A DNA stretch of 17,464 nucleotides from Actinomycetes bacterium (GTDB lineage Bacteria > Actinomycetota > Acidimicrobiia > Spongiisociales > UBA5794). The stretch is from contig JAHEEL010000021.1 of the NCBI GenBank assembly GCA_024640745.1, positions 1 through 17,464 on the forward strand. Reading direction: 5' to 3'. Each line of letters begins with the position of its first letter. Position 1 is the first letter of the stretch. A model generated the notes under the pieces. The model was not told where the DNA came from. It ran no database searches and saw nothing but the letters and a program-made list of their open reading frames with translations. Made by a program: the position numbers and the translations under genes. Below, in pieces: positions 1 to 6,756 of this stretch.

Positions 1-1584
1 GTAGTCCCGATCCTGAATCGTCGAGATGATGGATGCGTACGTCGACGGACGGCCGATCCCCAGTTCTTCCATTCGCTTGACGAGGCTGGCCTCGGTGTAT
101 CGGGCCGGCGGCTTCGTCTCATGATGGGTCGCTTCCATCGCTGCGACGTCGAGGCTTTGCCCCTCGACGACCGGCGGCAGATGGCTTTCCTGGTCATCGC
201 GGGCTGCGTCGGGGTCATCGATGTCCTCGACGTAGGCCTTGAGGAATCCGGGAAACTGGATCGTGCGCCCGGTGGCCGAGAAACCGCAGGCGCGACCGCT
301 CCTCGCCGCCGTGCCGGTGAGACGCAGTTGCAGACTCTCACCCTTGGCATCCTTCATCTGGCTCGCAACCGTGCGTTTCCAGATCAAGTCGTAGAGGCGA
401 GCTTCGTCGGACGTCGGCCCAAAGGACCCGGCAACCGACTTGGGATCCTGGAAGTGTTCGCCCGCCGGCCGAATCGCTTCGTGCGCTTCCTGGGCGCCCT
501 TGGCCTTCTTGCCGTACAGACGGGGTGAATCCGGGAGGTACTCCGCGCCGAACCTGCCGGCCACGAGCGACCGTGTCGCGTTGATGGCCGATCCGGAGAG
601 GTTCGTCGAGTCCGTCCGCATGTAGGTGATGAAGCCTCCCTCGTAGAGGCGCTGTGCCGCCGACATCGTGCGGCGCGCGCCGAACCGGAGCTTGCGCCCG
701 GCCTCCTGCTGCAGCGTTGCCGTTCGGAACGGTGGATAGGGACGACGCGTGTACGGCTTCCGCTCGACTGAGGACACGCGAAACGATGCATCCTCGAGCT
801 CTGCCGCTAGGCCGGTCGCGTTCTCGGAATCGAGCACGATCCGGTTTGGACGAAGCCTTCCCGCTTGATCGAAGTCGCTTCCGGTGGCGACGCGTTCGCC
901 ATCGAGCTCGACGAGTCTGGCCTCGAACGGTGCGGAGCCGTCGCCGTTGGTGAAGGCTCCGGTCACGCCCGAGTAGACGGCAGCAACGAACGCCAGCCGT
1001 TCCCGTTCCCGGTCGACGATGATCCTGGTTGCGGGCGACTGCACGCGCCCAGCCGAGAGGCCTCGCTGGACCTTTCTCCAGAGGACTGGAGAGACCTCGT
1101 ACCCGAACAGACGGTCGAGGACGCGGCGGGCTTCTTGGGCCGCAACGACCTTCTCGTCGAGTTCGCGCGGGTGTTCGATCGCTTCCTGAATGGCCTCCTT
1201 GGTGATTTCATGGAAGACCATCCGATGGACCGGTACCTTCGGCTTCAGCACTTCGAGAAGATGCCACGCGATCGCCTCACCCTCGCGGTCCTCGTCCGTC
1301 GCGAGGTAGAGCGAGTCGGCCCCCTTCATGAGCTTCCTGAGTTCGGCCACCTGCTTCTTCGATCCCGGAGTGACCACGTACATCGGCTTGAAACCATTGT
1401 CGATGTCAACGCCGAATCGCGTCTCCTTCCACTCCCTCTTCTTCGCCTCCGAGACTTCACCGACTTTGGTCGGGATATCGCGAATGTGACCAACCGAGGA
1501 CTCGACGACGAAGTCGCCGCCGAGATAGCGGGAGATCGTCTTCGCTTTCGCGGGAGACTCGACGATGACGAGGTGCTTGGGCAT
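1..1584 (-). CDS. topA: DNA topoisomerase I, N-terminal 528 residues (cut by window edge)
   Basis: This is a type IA topoisomerase, which relaxes negatively supercoiled DNA by single-strand passage. The protein opens with MPKHLVIVESPAKAKTI, the usual start of the Toprim domain. The acidic Toprim motif ATDEDREGEAIAWH lies near residues 92-105. LSAGRVQSPATRI lies near residue 178. The active-site motif GFITYMRTDS places the catalytic tyrosine at about residue 321, matching Tyr319 of the E. coli enzyme. The frame is open to base 1, so the rest of the core and any C-terminal zinc or basic repeats lie outside the window. The ATG at 1584 is chosen because the conserved N-terminus begins there. It is the last gene of a minus-strand series, 93 bases after the glycosyltransferase, and has its own promoter-like sequence upstream. 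No frameshift is seen. Confidence 0.97.
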   Translation of the reverse strand, partial: MPKHLVIVESPAKAKTISRYLGGDFVVESSVGHIRDIPTKVGEVSEAKKREWKETRFGVDIDNGFKPMYVVTPGSKKQVAELRKLMKGADSLYLATDEDREGEAIAWHLLEVLKPKVPVHRMVFHEITKEAIQEAIEHPRELDEKVVAAQEARRVLDRLFGYEVSPVLWRKVQRGLSAGRVQSPATRIIVDRERERLAFVAAVYSGVTGAFTNGDGSAPFEARLVELDGERVATGSDFDQAGRLRPNRIVLDSENATGLAAELEDASFRVSSVERKPYTRRPYPPFRTATLQQEAGRKLRFGARRTMSAAQRLYEGGFITYMRTDSTNLSGSAINATRSLVAGRFGAEYLPDSPRLYGKKAKGAQEAHEAIRPAGEHFQDPKSVAGSFGPTSDEARLYDLIWKRTVASQMKDAKGESLQLRLTGTAARSGRACGFSATGRTIQFPGFLKAYVEDIDDPDAARDDQESHLPPVVEGQSLDVAAMEATHHETKPPARYTEASLVKRMEELGIGRPSTYASIISTIQDRDY

Positions 1585-1620
1585 GAGTGGACAACGCTCG
1601 GTAGATCGGGGACGGGGACA

Positions 1621-1649
1621 ACGATGCGGGAGTATGGCCGTTTTGTCAA
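1621..1649 (-). promoter_or_regulatory. Candidate sigma70-type promoter of topA
   Basis: On the minus strand a perfect TTGACA (1644-1649) is followed after 17 bases by CATCGT (1621-1626). Transcription would start near 1614, leaving a leader of about 30 bases before the topA ATG at 1584. The -35 and the spacing are ideal. The -10 lacks the first T, so it is only a fair match. It lies in the 93-base gap after the glycosyltransferase gene, so topA need not depend on read-through. Confidence 0.5.
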
Positions 1650-1677
1650 CACAATGGGTGTCGGGCCGCTCTCGGAT

Positions 1678-2733
1678 TCAGCCGCCAAACCCGTTTCGGA
1701 AGCGCTCGACGACTCTCGGCCACGTGAACACGTCCTCGACGAAGCGCCGCCCTTCGCGGCCCATGGCCTCGGCACGGTCCGGGTTGTCCAACAGCAGCTC
1801 GAGCCCTTCGACGATATCGTCGGTGGAGTGGACGACGTATCCCGTCCGGCCCGGAATGACCGTCTCCGGCGATCCACCTGAGTCCCCGGCGAGCACGGGA
1901 AGCCCGGTTGCGGCCGCTTCGAGGAACACCAGGCCGAGACCCTCGACTTCCAGTCCGCCCCAGCGTGACTTGCATGGCATGCAGAAGACGTCCATTCCGC
2001 GATACAGCTCCGGCAAGTCGGACCACGGAACGTCGACCTCAAACCGGGCACGTACGCCGCGCCGTTCCGCCCGCTTGCGCAACTGCGATTCGGTACGGCC
2101 CTTGCCTACAAAGAGCAGCTCGACCGGTCGGGTGAGACGCGCAGCAGCTTCGATCAGCCGCTGTTGCCCCTTTCGGGGTACGAAGCGCGATACGCATCCG
2201 ACGACCGGTATCTCGTTGCCGCCGATCGGCGGGGGCTTGAAAGCGTCGATATCGACCCCGGCACCGACGAACACGACGTCTCGTCCGGTGAGTCGGCGCA
2301 CTCGATCGACGGTGTACCGGCTGACGGCGAATCGAACATCGGCATCTCGCAGTGCCTTGGCGACCGCCTGGCGCATCCCCGGAGCTGCGGCCGGCAACGT
2401 GATCTCGGCTCCATGGCTCAGCACGCCGTAGGGAACGCCCAGTCGAGAGCGCAGCCCGGGTCCGAGAAACGGCAATGGGTGCGGTGCGCCGAAAAGGATC
2501 GCGTCCGGACCGAACGCGGCCGCGCGCTGCTCGACCCACGCGCCGACCGCCGGCGTCGGCCACATGAACGAAGAGCCGCTTCGACTCACGCGATCGTCCG
2601 GCCGGGCGCCCGGATCGGCGGGGGCGATGACGTGCCACTCGTCCGGGTAGGCGTCGATCACATTGCCGAGGTACTGCTGGATTCCGCCCGGTTTCGGCGG
2701 ATAGTCGTTGGTGATGAGCAGCAGGCGCACCAT
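1678..2733 (-). CDS. GT4-family glycosyltransferase, PimB'-like (probable mannosyltransferase)
   Basis: This is a retaining GT-B glycosyltransferase of family GT4, 351 residues. The closest family I recognise is the actinobacterial PimB' group, GDP-mannose-dependent mannosyltransferases that act on phosphatidylinositol monomannoside at the cytoplasmic membrane. Visible motifs are the glycine-rich acceptor loop YPPKPGGIQQY (11-21), SHGAE (106-110), the nucleotide-binding VSRFVPRKGQ (181-190), the EX7E pair E264/E272 within EVEGLGLVFLEA, and GDSGGSPETV (283-292). The ATG overlaps the stop of the upstream phosphatase gene as TGATG, so translation of the two is probably coupled. I infer the family with good confidence. 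The acceptor is uncertain: it could be a phosphoinositide or another polyprenyl or glycerol-phosphate glycolipid. Confidence 0.85.
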   Translation of the reverse strand: MVRLLLITNDYPPKPGGIQQYLGNVIDAYPDEWHVIAPADPGARPDDRVSRSGSSFMWPTPAVGAWVEQRAAAFGPDAILFGAPHPLPFLGPGLRSRLGVPYGVLSHGAEITLPAAAPGMRQAVAKALRDADVRFAVSRYTVDRVRRLTGRDVVFVGAGVDIDAFKPPPIGGNEIPVVGCVSRFVPRKGQQRLIEAAARLTRPVELLFVGKGRTESQLRKRAERRGVRARFEVDVPWSDLPELYRGMDVFCMPCKSRWGGLEVEGLGLVFLEAAATGLPVLAGDSGGSPETVIPGRTGYVVHSTDDIVEGLELLLDNPDRAEAMGREGRRFVEDVFTWPRVVERFRNGFGG

Positions 2734-3947
2734 CAGTCCCCGAGATGCGCAGCGACGTTGTAGGAGGAGACGCGCGGTCCGGAGACATCGAAGATGATCT
2801 CGCTGTGGGCCGTATTGCGTTGAATGGGAAAGCCCTCGCGCCTCGCGAACGGAATCCCGAGGAGGCTCCCGACATACGCCCGTGTGACCCCACCGTGGGT
2901 GAACACGCCGACCGTCCCCGAACCATTCGAGGCGATGCCGGCAGCCGCCCGGCCGAATCGCCGCCCCGCTTCGGCAAAGCTCTCACCCGTGTGACCTCTC
3001 GGCTCGTCCCTGCCCTCGTCGAAGATCCGGGAGAATGCCTCAGGATCCGCGGCTCGTGCTTCGGATCCGGTGAGCCCCTCCCACTCGCCAAAGTGGACTT
3101 CCGCGAGATCGTGATTGACCTGCACCGCGACACCCGCCCCTGCTGCAACCGGCATCGCCGTCTCGACCGCGCGAGACGACGGAGACGAGACGATCTCGTT
3201 GTACGGCCCACCCACGGCCGCGAGAGATGCGGCCTGCCGCCGCCCCGCTTCGGTGAGATTCGTCTCGCCTCTCCCCCACCAGCGGTGCTCGAGATTGGCT
3301 TCCGTCTCACCGTGGCGAATCAACCGCAGCCGGGTGCCCGGCGGTCGAGCAGCATCGCCGTTGAGATGGAGGTCGTCGTTGTATGAGAACACTTCGGCGT
3401 GGTCGCCCTCGAGGCGGATCGTTGTCAGCGAGGTGTTCGACGGGACGAGCATGCCGGACCGAACGGTGGCGCCGATGATTGCCCCAACCACGGTCTGAAT
3501 CACGCCGCCGTGCGTGACCACGATGGCCTGCTCGCCATGGTCCAAGCGGTCGGCCACCGTCTGGAACGCGTCGCGAACTCGATCGGCGAAATCGGCAAAG
3601 CGCTCCCCACCGTCGGGATGGAAGTCGCCGGTCCCGAATCGCTCCCGCTCGACTCCCGGGTATCGGCCGCGAATCTCCTCCGTGCTGAGTCCGTCCCAAG
3701 CACCGAGATCGAACTCACGCCATGCAGCGCTCGGCTCCGCGTGCCCGATCGCCGATGCCGTCGTCCGCGTTCGCCCAAGATCGGATGTGATCAGCAGGGT
3801 CGCATCGTGTGAGTCCAGCCGCTGCGAGAGTCGGTCGACCTGCATGTGGCCGCGATCGCTGAGCGGCGAATCGCTCTGCCCCTGCCAGTGTCCCGAGACG
3901 TTGCTGACGGTCTCTCCGTGACGAGCGAGTGTGACGATGCGAGCCAG
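2733..3947 (-). CDS. Tandem two-domain histidine phosphatase (phosphoglycerate mutase superfamily), probable CTG start
   Basis: Two complete histidine-phosphatase domains are fused head to tail in about 404 residues. Domain 1 has ARHGETVSN (catalytic His10), EFDLGAWDG near 78-86 and VTHGGVIQ (His146). Domain 2 has IRHGETEAN (His212), EVHFGEWEG near 283-291 and FTHGGVTR (His351). Both sites keep the phospho-acceptor His, the neighbouring Arg and the second His, so both look active on a small phosphorylated substrate. Substrates in this superfamily cannot be read from motifs. The only conventional in-frame start is a GTG at 4049. It lacks a Shine-Dalgarno, lies inside the upstream gene and adds 34 Arg/Pro-rich residues. 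A CTG at 3947 sits 7 bases after a perfect GGAGG (3955-3959), directly before the conserved core, so I chose it. The gene is coupled to the glycosyltransferase by a TGATG overlap. Confidence 0.88.
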   Translation of the reverse strand: MARIVTLARHGETVSNVSGHWQGQSDSPLSDRGHMQVDRLSQRLDSHDATLLITSDLGRTRTTASAIGHAEPSAAWREFDLGAWDGLSTEEIRGRYPGVERERFGTGDFHPDGGERFADFADRVRDAFQTVADRLDHGEQAIVVTHGGVIQTVVGAIIGATVRSGMLVPSNTSLTTIRLEGDHAEVFSYNDDLHLNGDAARPPGTRLRLIRHGETEANLEHRWWGRGETNLTEAGRRQAASLAAVGGPYNEIVSSPSSRAVETAMPVAAGAGVAVQVNHDLAEVHFGEWEGLTGSEARAADPEAFSRIFDEGRDEPRGHTGESFAEAGRRFGRAAAGIASNGSGTVGVFTHGGVTRAYVGSLLGIPFARREGFPIQRNTAHSEIIFDVSGPRVSSYNVAAHLGD

Positions 3948-3954
3948 GGTGTCC

Positions 3955-3959
3955 CCTCC
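3955..3959 (-). promoter_or_regulatory. Shine-Dalgarno GGAGG deciding a non-ATG start
   Basis: The minus strand reads GGAGG, then 7 bases (GGACACC), then CTG. This is the best ribosome-binding site near the phosphatase gene. No ATG, GTG or TTG in the phosphatase frame lies within a usable distance downstream of it. It is the main argument for initiation at the CTG at 3947 rather than the distant GTG at 4049. Confidence 0.6.
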
Positions 3960-3972
3960 GTAGAACAGGCAT

Positions 3973-3978
3973 AGCGTA
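3973..3978 (-). promoter_or_regulatory. Weak candidate -10 element (TACGCT) before the phosphatase gene
   Basis: TACGCT on the minus strand fits the TAnnnT -10 pattern. It lies in the 73-base gap between the small membrane-protein gene and the CTG start. I see no good -35. If it is used, the transcript would begin downstream of the GTG at 4049, which would rule that start out. Confidence 0.2.
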
Positions 3979-4020
3979 GAACGCCGCGCCGGCTCTCGTT
4001 GAAGGGAAGCAGGCGTCGGT

Positions 4021-4542
4021 TCAATCGGACGCCGCGCGCGTCGCCTCACGGTGCTGGGTGTAGTAGTCGGCGAGGCCGAGGCAGGCGAACGGCAACAGGC
4101 CGCCGCTCAGCAAGCCGATCGCGGGGATCACCCACAGCATGCTGAGCGAGTACGTCGCGACGAGCAGCACAGCGATGGTTCGGGCCTGCCATCGATCGGT
4201 GTCGCGCTCCTTCAAGGTGAGCACGCCCCCGATGCCGAACCCAACGCACAGCCCGAAGACCGGATTGAAGAGGCCGAGCGGAAGCGCGACCAGCAGCCAT
4301 ACTCCCGCGGCCTTGAGCACGGCCGTCGGAGCGTTTCGCCGCCCGGACAGGAAAGCGAGCGCGACGAAGGCCACCGGAACCAACGCAAACCCCAGGGCAA
4401 AGGTGGGACCCGCTGCCTCCGGTGTGTCGGATTGCGTCGCAACGATGGCCACGAGCAGCGAGCTGTAGCTGACCATCAAGACGATCGTGCTGAGGCCAAT
4501 CGCGAACCAGGACCGCTTGTAGCTCTGATCCTCTTCCGTCAC
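4021..4542 (-). CDS. Hypothetical four-helix membrane protein
   Basis: I do not recognise the family. The protein is about 173 residues. It has a short charged N-terminus (VTEEDQSYKRSW), then four hydrophobic segments at about 15-37, 49-68, 78-108 and 123-153, and a polar tail (YYTQHREATRAASD). The helices carry no obvious catalytic or metal-binding residues. The GTG at 4542 is preceded by GAAGGG at 9 bases and is preferred over a TTG at 4575, which has no Shine-Dalgarno. The gene starts 50 bases after the permease stop and precedes the phosphatase, so it is probably co-transcribed with one or both. Being downstream of a sugar importer does not by itself show a transport role. Confidence 0.7.
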   Translation of the reverse strand: MTEEDQSYKRSWFAIGLSTIVLMVSYSSLLVAIVATQSDTPEAAGPTFALGFALVPVAFVALAFLSGRRNAPTAVLKAAGVWLLVALPLGLFNPVFGLCVGFGIGGVLTLKERDTDRWQARTIAVLLVATYSLSMLWVIPAIGLLSGGLLPFACLGLADYYTQHREATRAASD

Positions 4543-4591
4543 GGCGCGTCGCCCTTCGGCAGCACCGCCGGCCAAACGCGGGCGCCCAGGC

Positions 4592-5503
4592 TCAGCCCTT
4601 GACCGAACCGGCCGTCAGGCCACGCACGAAGTACCGCTGCAGCGACAAGAACACGACGAGCGGGAGCGCCATCGTGATGAACGCGCCCGCCGTCAGCAAG
4701 TGCCATGCCTGGCCGCGGGATCCGTTGAGGTTGTTCAGCGCCAGCGTGATCACCCGTACGTCCGGCTCACCACCGAGGAAGACCAGAGCGATCAGAAGGT
4801 CGTTCCACACCCAGAGGAACTGGAAGATCGCAAAGGACGCCAGGACCGGCACCGACAGCGGTACCACGAGCTTGGTGAACGTGTCGAACGGTGTCGCGCC
4901 GTCGATGCTCGCCGATTCCATCATCGACGATGGAAGCGACCCGATGTAGTTCCGTAACAGGTAGATCGCGAGCGGCAGACCGAACCCGGTGTGAGCCAAC
5001 CACATCGCCGGGAAGGTCCCGTTGAGGTTGATCGTGGTGTAGAGCCGCAGCAGCGGGATCAGTGCCATCTGGAGCGGGATCACCATCATCGCCACCACCA
5101 CGACGAAGAGCCACTGGCGGCCTGGGAACTCCATCCAGGAGAACCCATAGGCGGCGAACGCGGCGATCGTGATCGGCATCACGGTGGCCGGGATCGTCAC
5201 CGACAGGCTGTTGAGGAAGGAGTTGCCGAAGCCCTCGGACGAAAGAACGTCGGAGTAGTTCGAGAAGGTCCACTCGTTGGATCCGAGGTTTGAGAACACC
5301 GTCCACCAGCCGTTTGCGTCGACATCGGCCTGAGGCCGGAAGGAGCTGATCAACACGCCGAGGGTGGGAATGATCCAGATGATCACGATGATCAGGATGA
5401 CGAGCTTGATCGGCCAGCGATAGAACACCCGGCTCCAGAAGCTCTTCTGCTCGGGCACGTAGTCGGTGTCGGGCGCCGTCGGTTCGGCGGTGGTGGTTGT
5501 CAT
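4592..5503 (-). CDS. aglG: ABC sugar importer permease, AglG/MalG type
   Basis: This is an inner-membrane permease of a carbohydrate-uptake ABC transporter (CUT1), 303 residues, and the second permease of the set. It has one N-terminal helix (about 32-53), a periplasmic stretch with WTFSNYSDV, and then five more helices. The ATPase-docking EAA loop is ESASIDGATP (196-205). The C-terminus LQRYFVRGLTAGSVKG is typical of MalG-like permeases. The sequence most resembles alpha-glucoside permeases, but the sugar cannot be fixed from a permease alone. The ATG overlaps the stop of the first permease by 4 bases (ATGA, 5500-5503) and has an AGGAGG 7 bases upstream, so the two subunits are translationally coupled. 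Confidence 0.9.
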   Translation of the reverse strand: MTTTTAEPTAPDTDYVPEQKSFWSRVFYRWPIKLVILIIVIIWIIPTLGVLISSFRPQADVDANGWWTVFSNLGSNEWTFSNYSDVLSSEGFGNSFLNSLSVTIPATVMPITIAAFAAYGFSWMEFPGRQWLFVVVVAMMVIPLQMALIPLLRLYTTINLNGTFPAMWLAHTGFGLPLAIYLLRNYIGSLPSSMMESASIDGATPFDTFTKLVVPLSVPVLASFAIFQFLWVWNDLLIALVFLGGEPDVRVITLALNNLNGSRGQAWHLLTAGAFITMALPLVVFLSLQRYFVRGLTAGSVKG

Positions 5504-6660
5504 CGCTGGGCCTCCTGCGCTTGGAACCGTCGCACGTTGAGCACCATCAACGGGATGATGGCAACGAGAAGGACGACGGCGAGCGCCGCTCCCTTTCCTT
5601 CGTTCCCGAACGTGAAGAACTCCGTCACCATGCGCTCCGCCACAACCGACGTCCCGAACTCACCGGACGTCATGACGAAGACGATATCGAAGACCTTCCA
5701 CACGGTGATCACGATCGTGGTCAACACCACGACCAGTGTCGACGAGATCGACGGGATGATCACCCTCCAAAACACCTGAGTCTCCTTGGCACCGTCGATC
5801 CGTGCCGCCTCGATGATGTCGTCGGGGACCGCCTTGATGCCGGCCGACAGGATCACCATCGCGAACCCGACCTGCAACCAGACCAGGATCACCATGAGGT
5901 AGAAGTTGTTCCAGGGCTCCTGGAGCAGCCACGCGACCGGTTCGTTCCCGATCGCCGTCCAGATGCCGTTCAGGATGCCGATCTGCTCACCGAAGCCTTC
6001 GGGACGGAAGTTGTAGATGAACCGCCAGACGATCGACGCGCCGACGAAGGAGATCGCCATCGGCATGAAGATGAATGACTTCGAGAATGCCTCTCCCTTG
6101 CTTCCCAGCTTGTCGGAGAGCACCGCGAACAACAGACCGATGCTGACGGCCAGCGCCGGGACGATGATCACCCATAGGATCGAGTTGCGAAGCGCTTCCA
6201 GCGTGCCCGAGTCGGTGAAGATCTCCACGTAGTTCTCCAACCAAACGAAGCCTTCGCCCTGGGCATTCTGGAAGCTCAACCTGAACGTCACGACGGTGGG
6301 ATACAGGAGGAAGACCGTCAGCAGAACGAGGGCGGGGCCGACGAACACGAACGGAAGCACGTAGTGCCGATAGCGCTCCGGGAGCAGGTTCGTGAGCCAG
6401 TTCATGGCGTAGAACAACCCGAAGACGCCGAGCACTCCGATGATGAGCGCCATGACCACGACGACCAGCCGGTTGGCGTCCTCGTCGAGCAGGATCGTCC
6501 CAGCCCAGTAGAGGATGCCGAACGCAATCAGCGGCACCGCAAGCGACACGGCAATCCGCATCAACTGCGTCAGGAAGTTCGGGCCGGGCCCTTTGTAGAT
6601 CTCTTTGACCGGTCTGGACTCTCCGGATTCCGGAGCCTCTTTCTCGATGTCAATGGGCAT
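5500..6660 (-). CDS. aglF: ABC sugar importer permease, AglF/MalF type
   Basis: This is the first permease of the CUT1 importer, 386 residues. The N-terminal extension holds two helices (about 30-57 and 64-92). The standard six-helix permease core starts near 102 with FVFVGPALVLLTVFLLYP. FIFMPMAISFVGASIVWRF (197-215) closely matches the AglF group of alpha-glucoside permeases as I recall it. The EAA loop is EAARIDGAKE (284-293). The ATG at 6660 has GGAGG 5 bases upstream. The gene follows the binding-protein gene across a 96-base gap that holds a terminator, so its mRNA level is probably lower than that of the binding protein. The heterodimer with the second permease would form the channel. 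Confidence 0.9.
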   Translation of the reverse strand: MPIDIEKEAPESGESRPVKEIYKGPGPNFLTQLMRIAVSLAVPLIAFGILYWAGTILLDEDANRLVVVVMALIIGVLGVFGLFYAMNWLTNLLPERYRHYVLPFVFVGPALVLLTVFLLYPTVVTFRLSFQNAQGEGFVWLENYVEIFTDSGTLEALRNSILWVIIVPALAVSIGLLFAVLSDKLGSKGEAFSKSFIFMPMAISFVGASIVWRFIYNFRPEGFGEQIGILNGIWTAIGNEPVAWLLQEPWNNFYLMVILVWLQVGFAMVILSAGIKAVPDDIIEAARIDGAKETQVFWRVIIPSISSTLVVVLTTIVITVWKVFDIVFVMTSGEFGTSVVAERMVTEFFTFGNEGKGAALAVVLLVAIIPLMVLNVRRFQAQEAQR

Positions 6661-6695
6661 TCAGACCTCCATCCCGTGCGACGCCGACTCTACAC

Positions 6696-6731
6696 AAAAA
6701 AGAGGGGGCGGCCCAACCGGACCGCCCCCTC
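6696..6731 (-). terminator. Intrinsic terminator between binding-protein and permease genes
   Basis: Read on the minus strand, GAGGGGGCGG (6722-6731) pairs perfectly with CCGCCCCCTC (6702-6711) around a 10-base loop and is followed at once by six T (6696-6701). This is a classic strong rho-independent terminator. It lies 25 bases after the binding-protein stop and before the permease start at 6660. Partial read-through here would give excess binding protein over permease, as is known for the malE-malF gap in E. coli. Confidence 0.88.
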
Positions 6732-6756
6732 GATTTGTTACTGACTCGGTCGTGGC

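Noticed and set aside
865..1881. Plus-strand open frame of 338 codons
   Set aside because: It lies antisense to topA, whose conserved motifs are unambiguous. Its translation has no recognisable motif. Long antisense frames are normal in GC-rich DNA.
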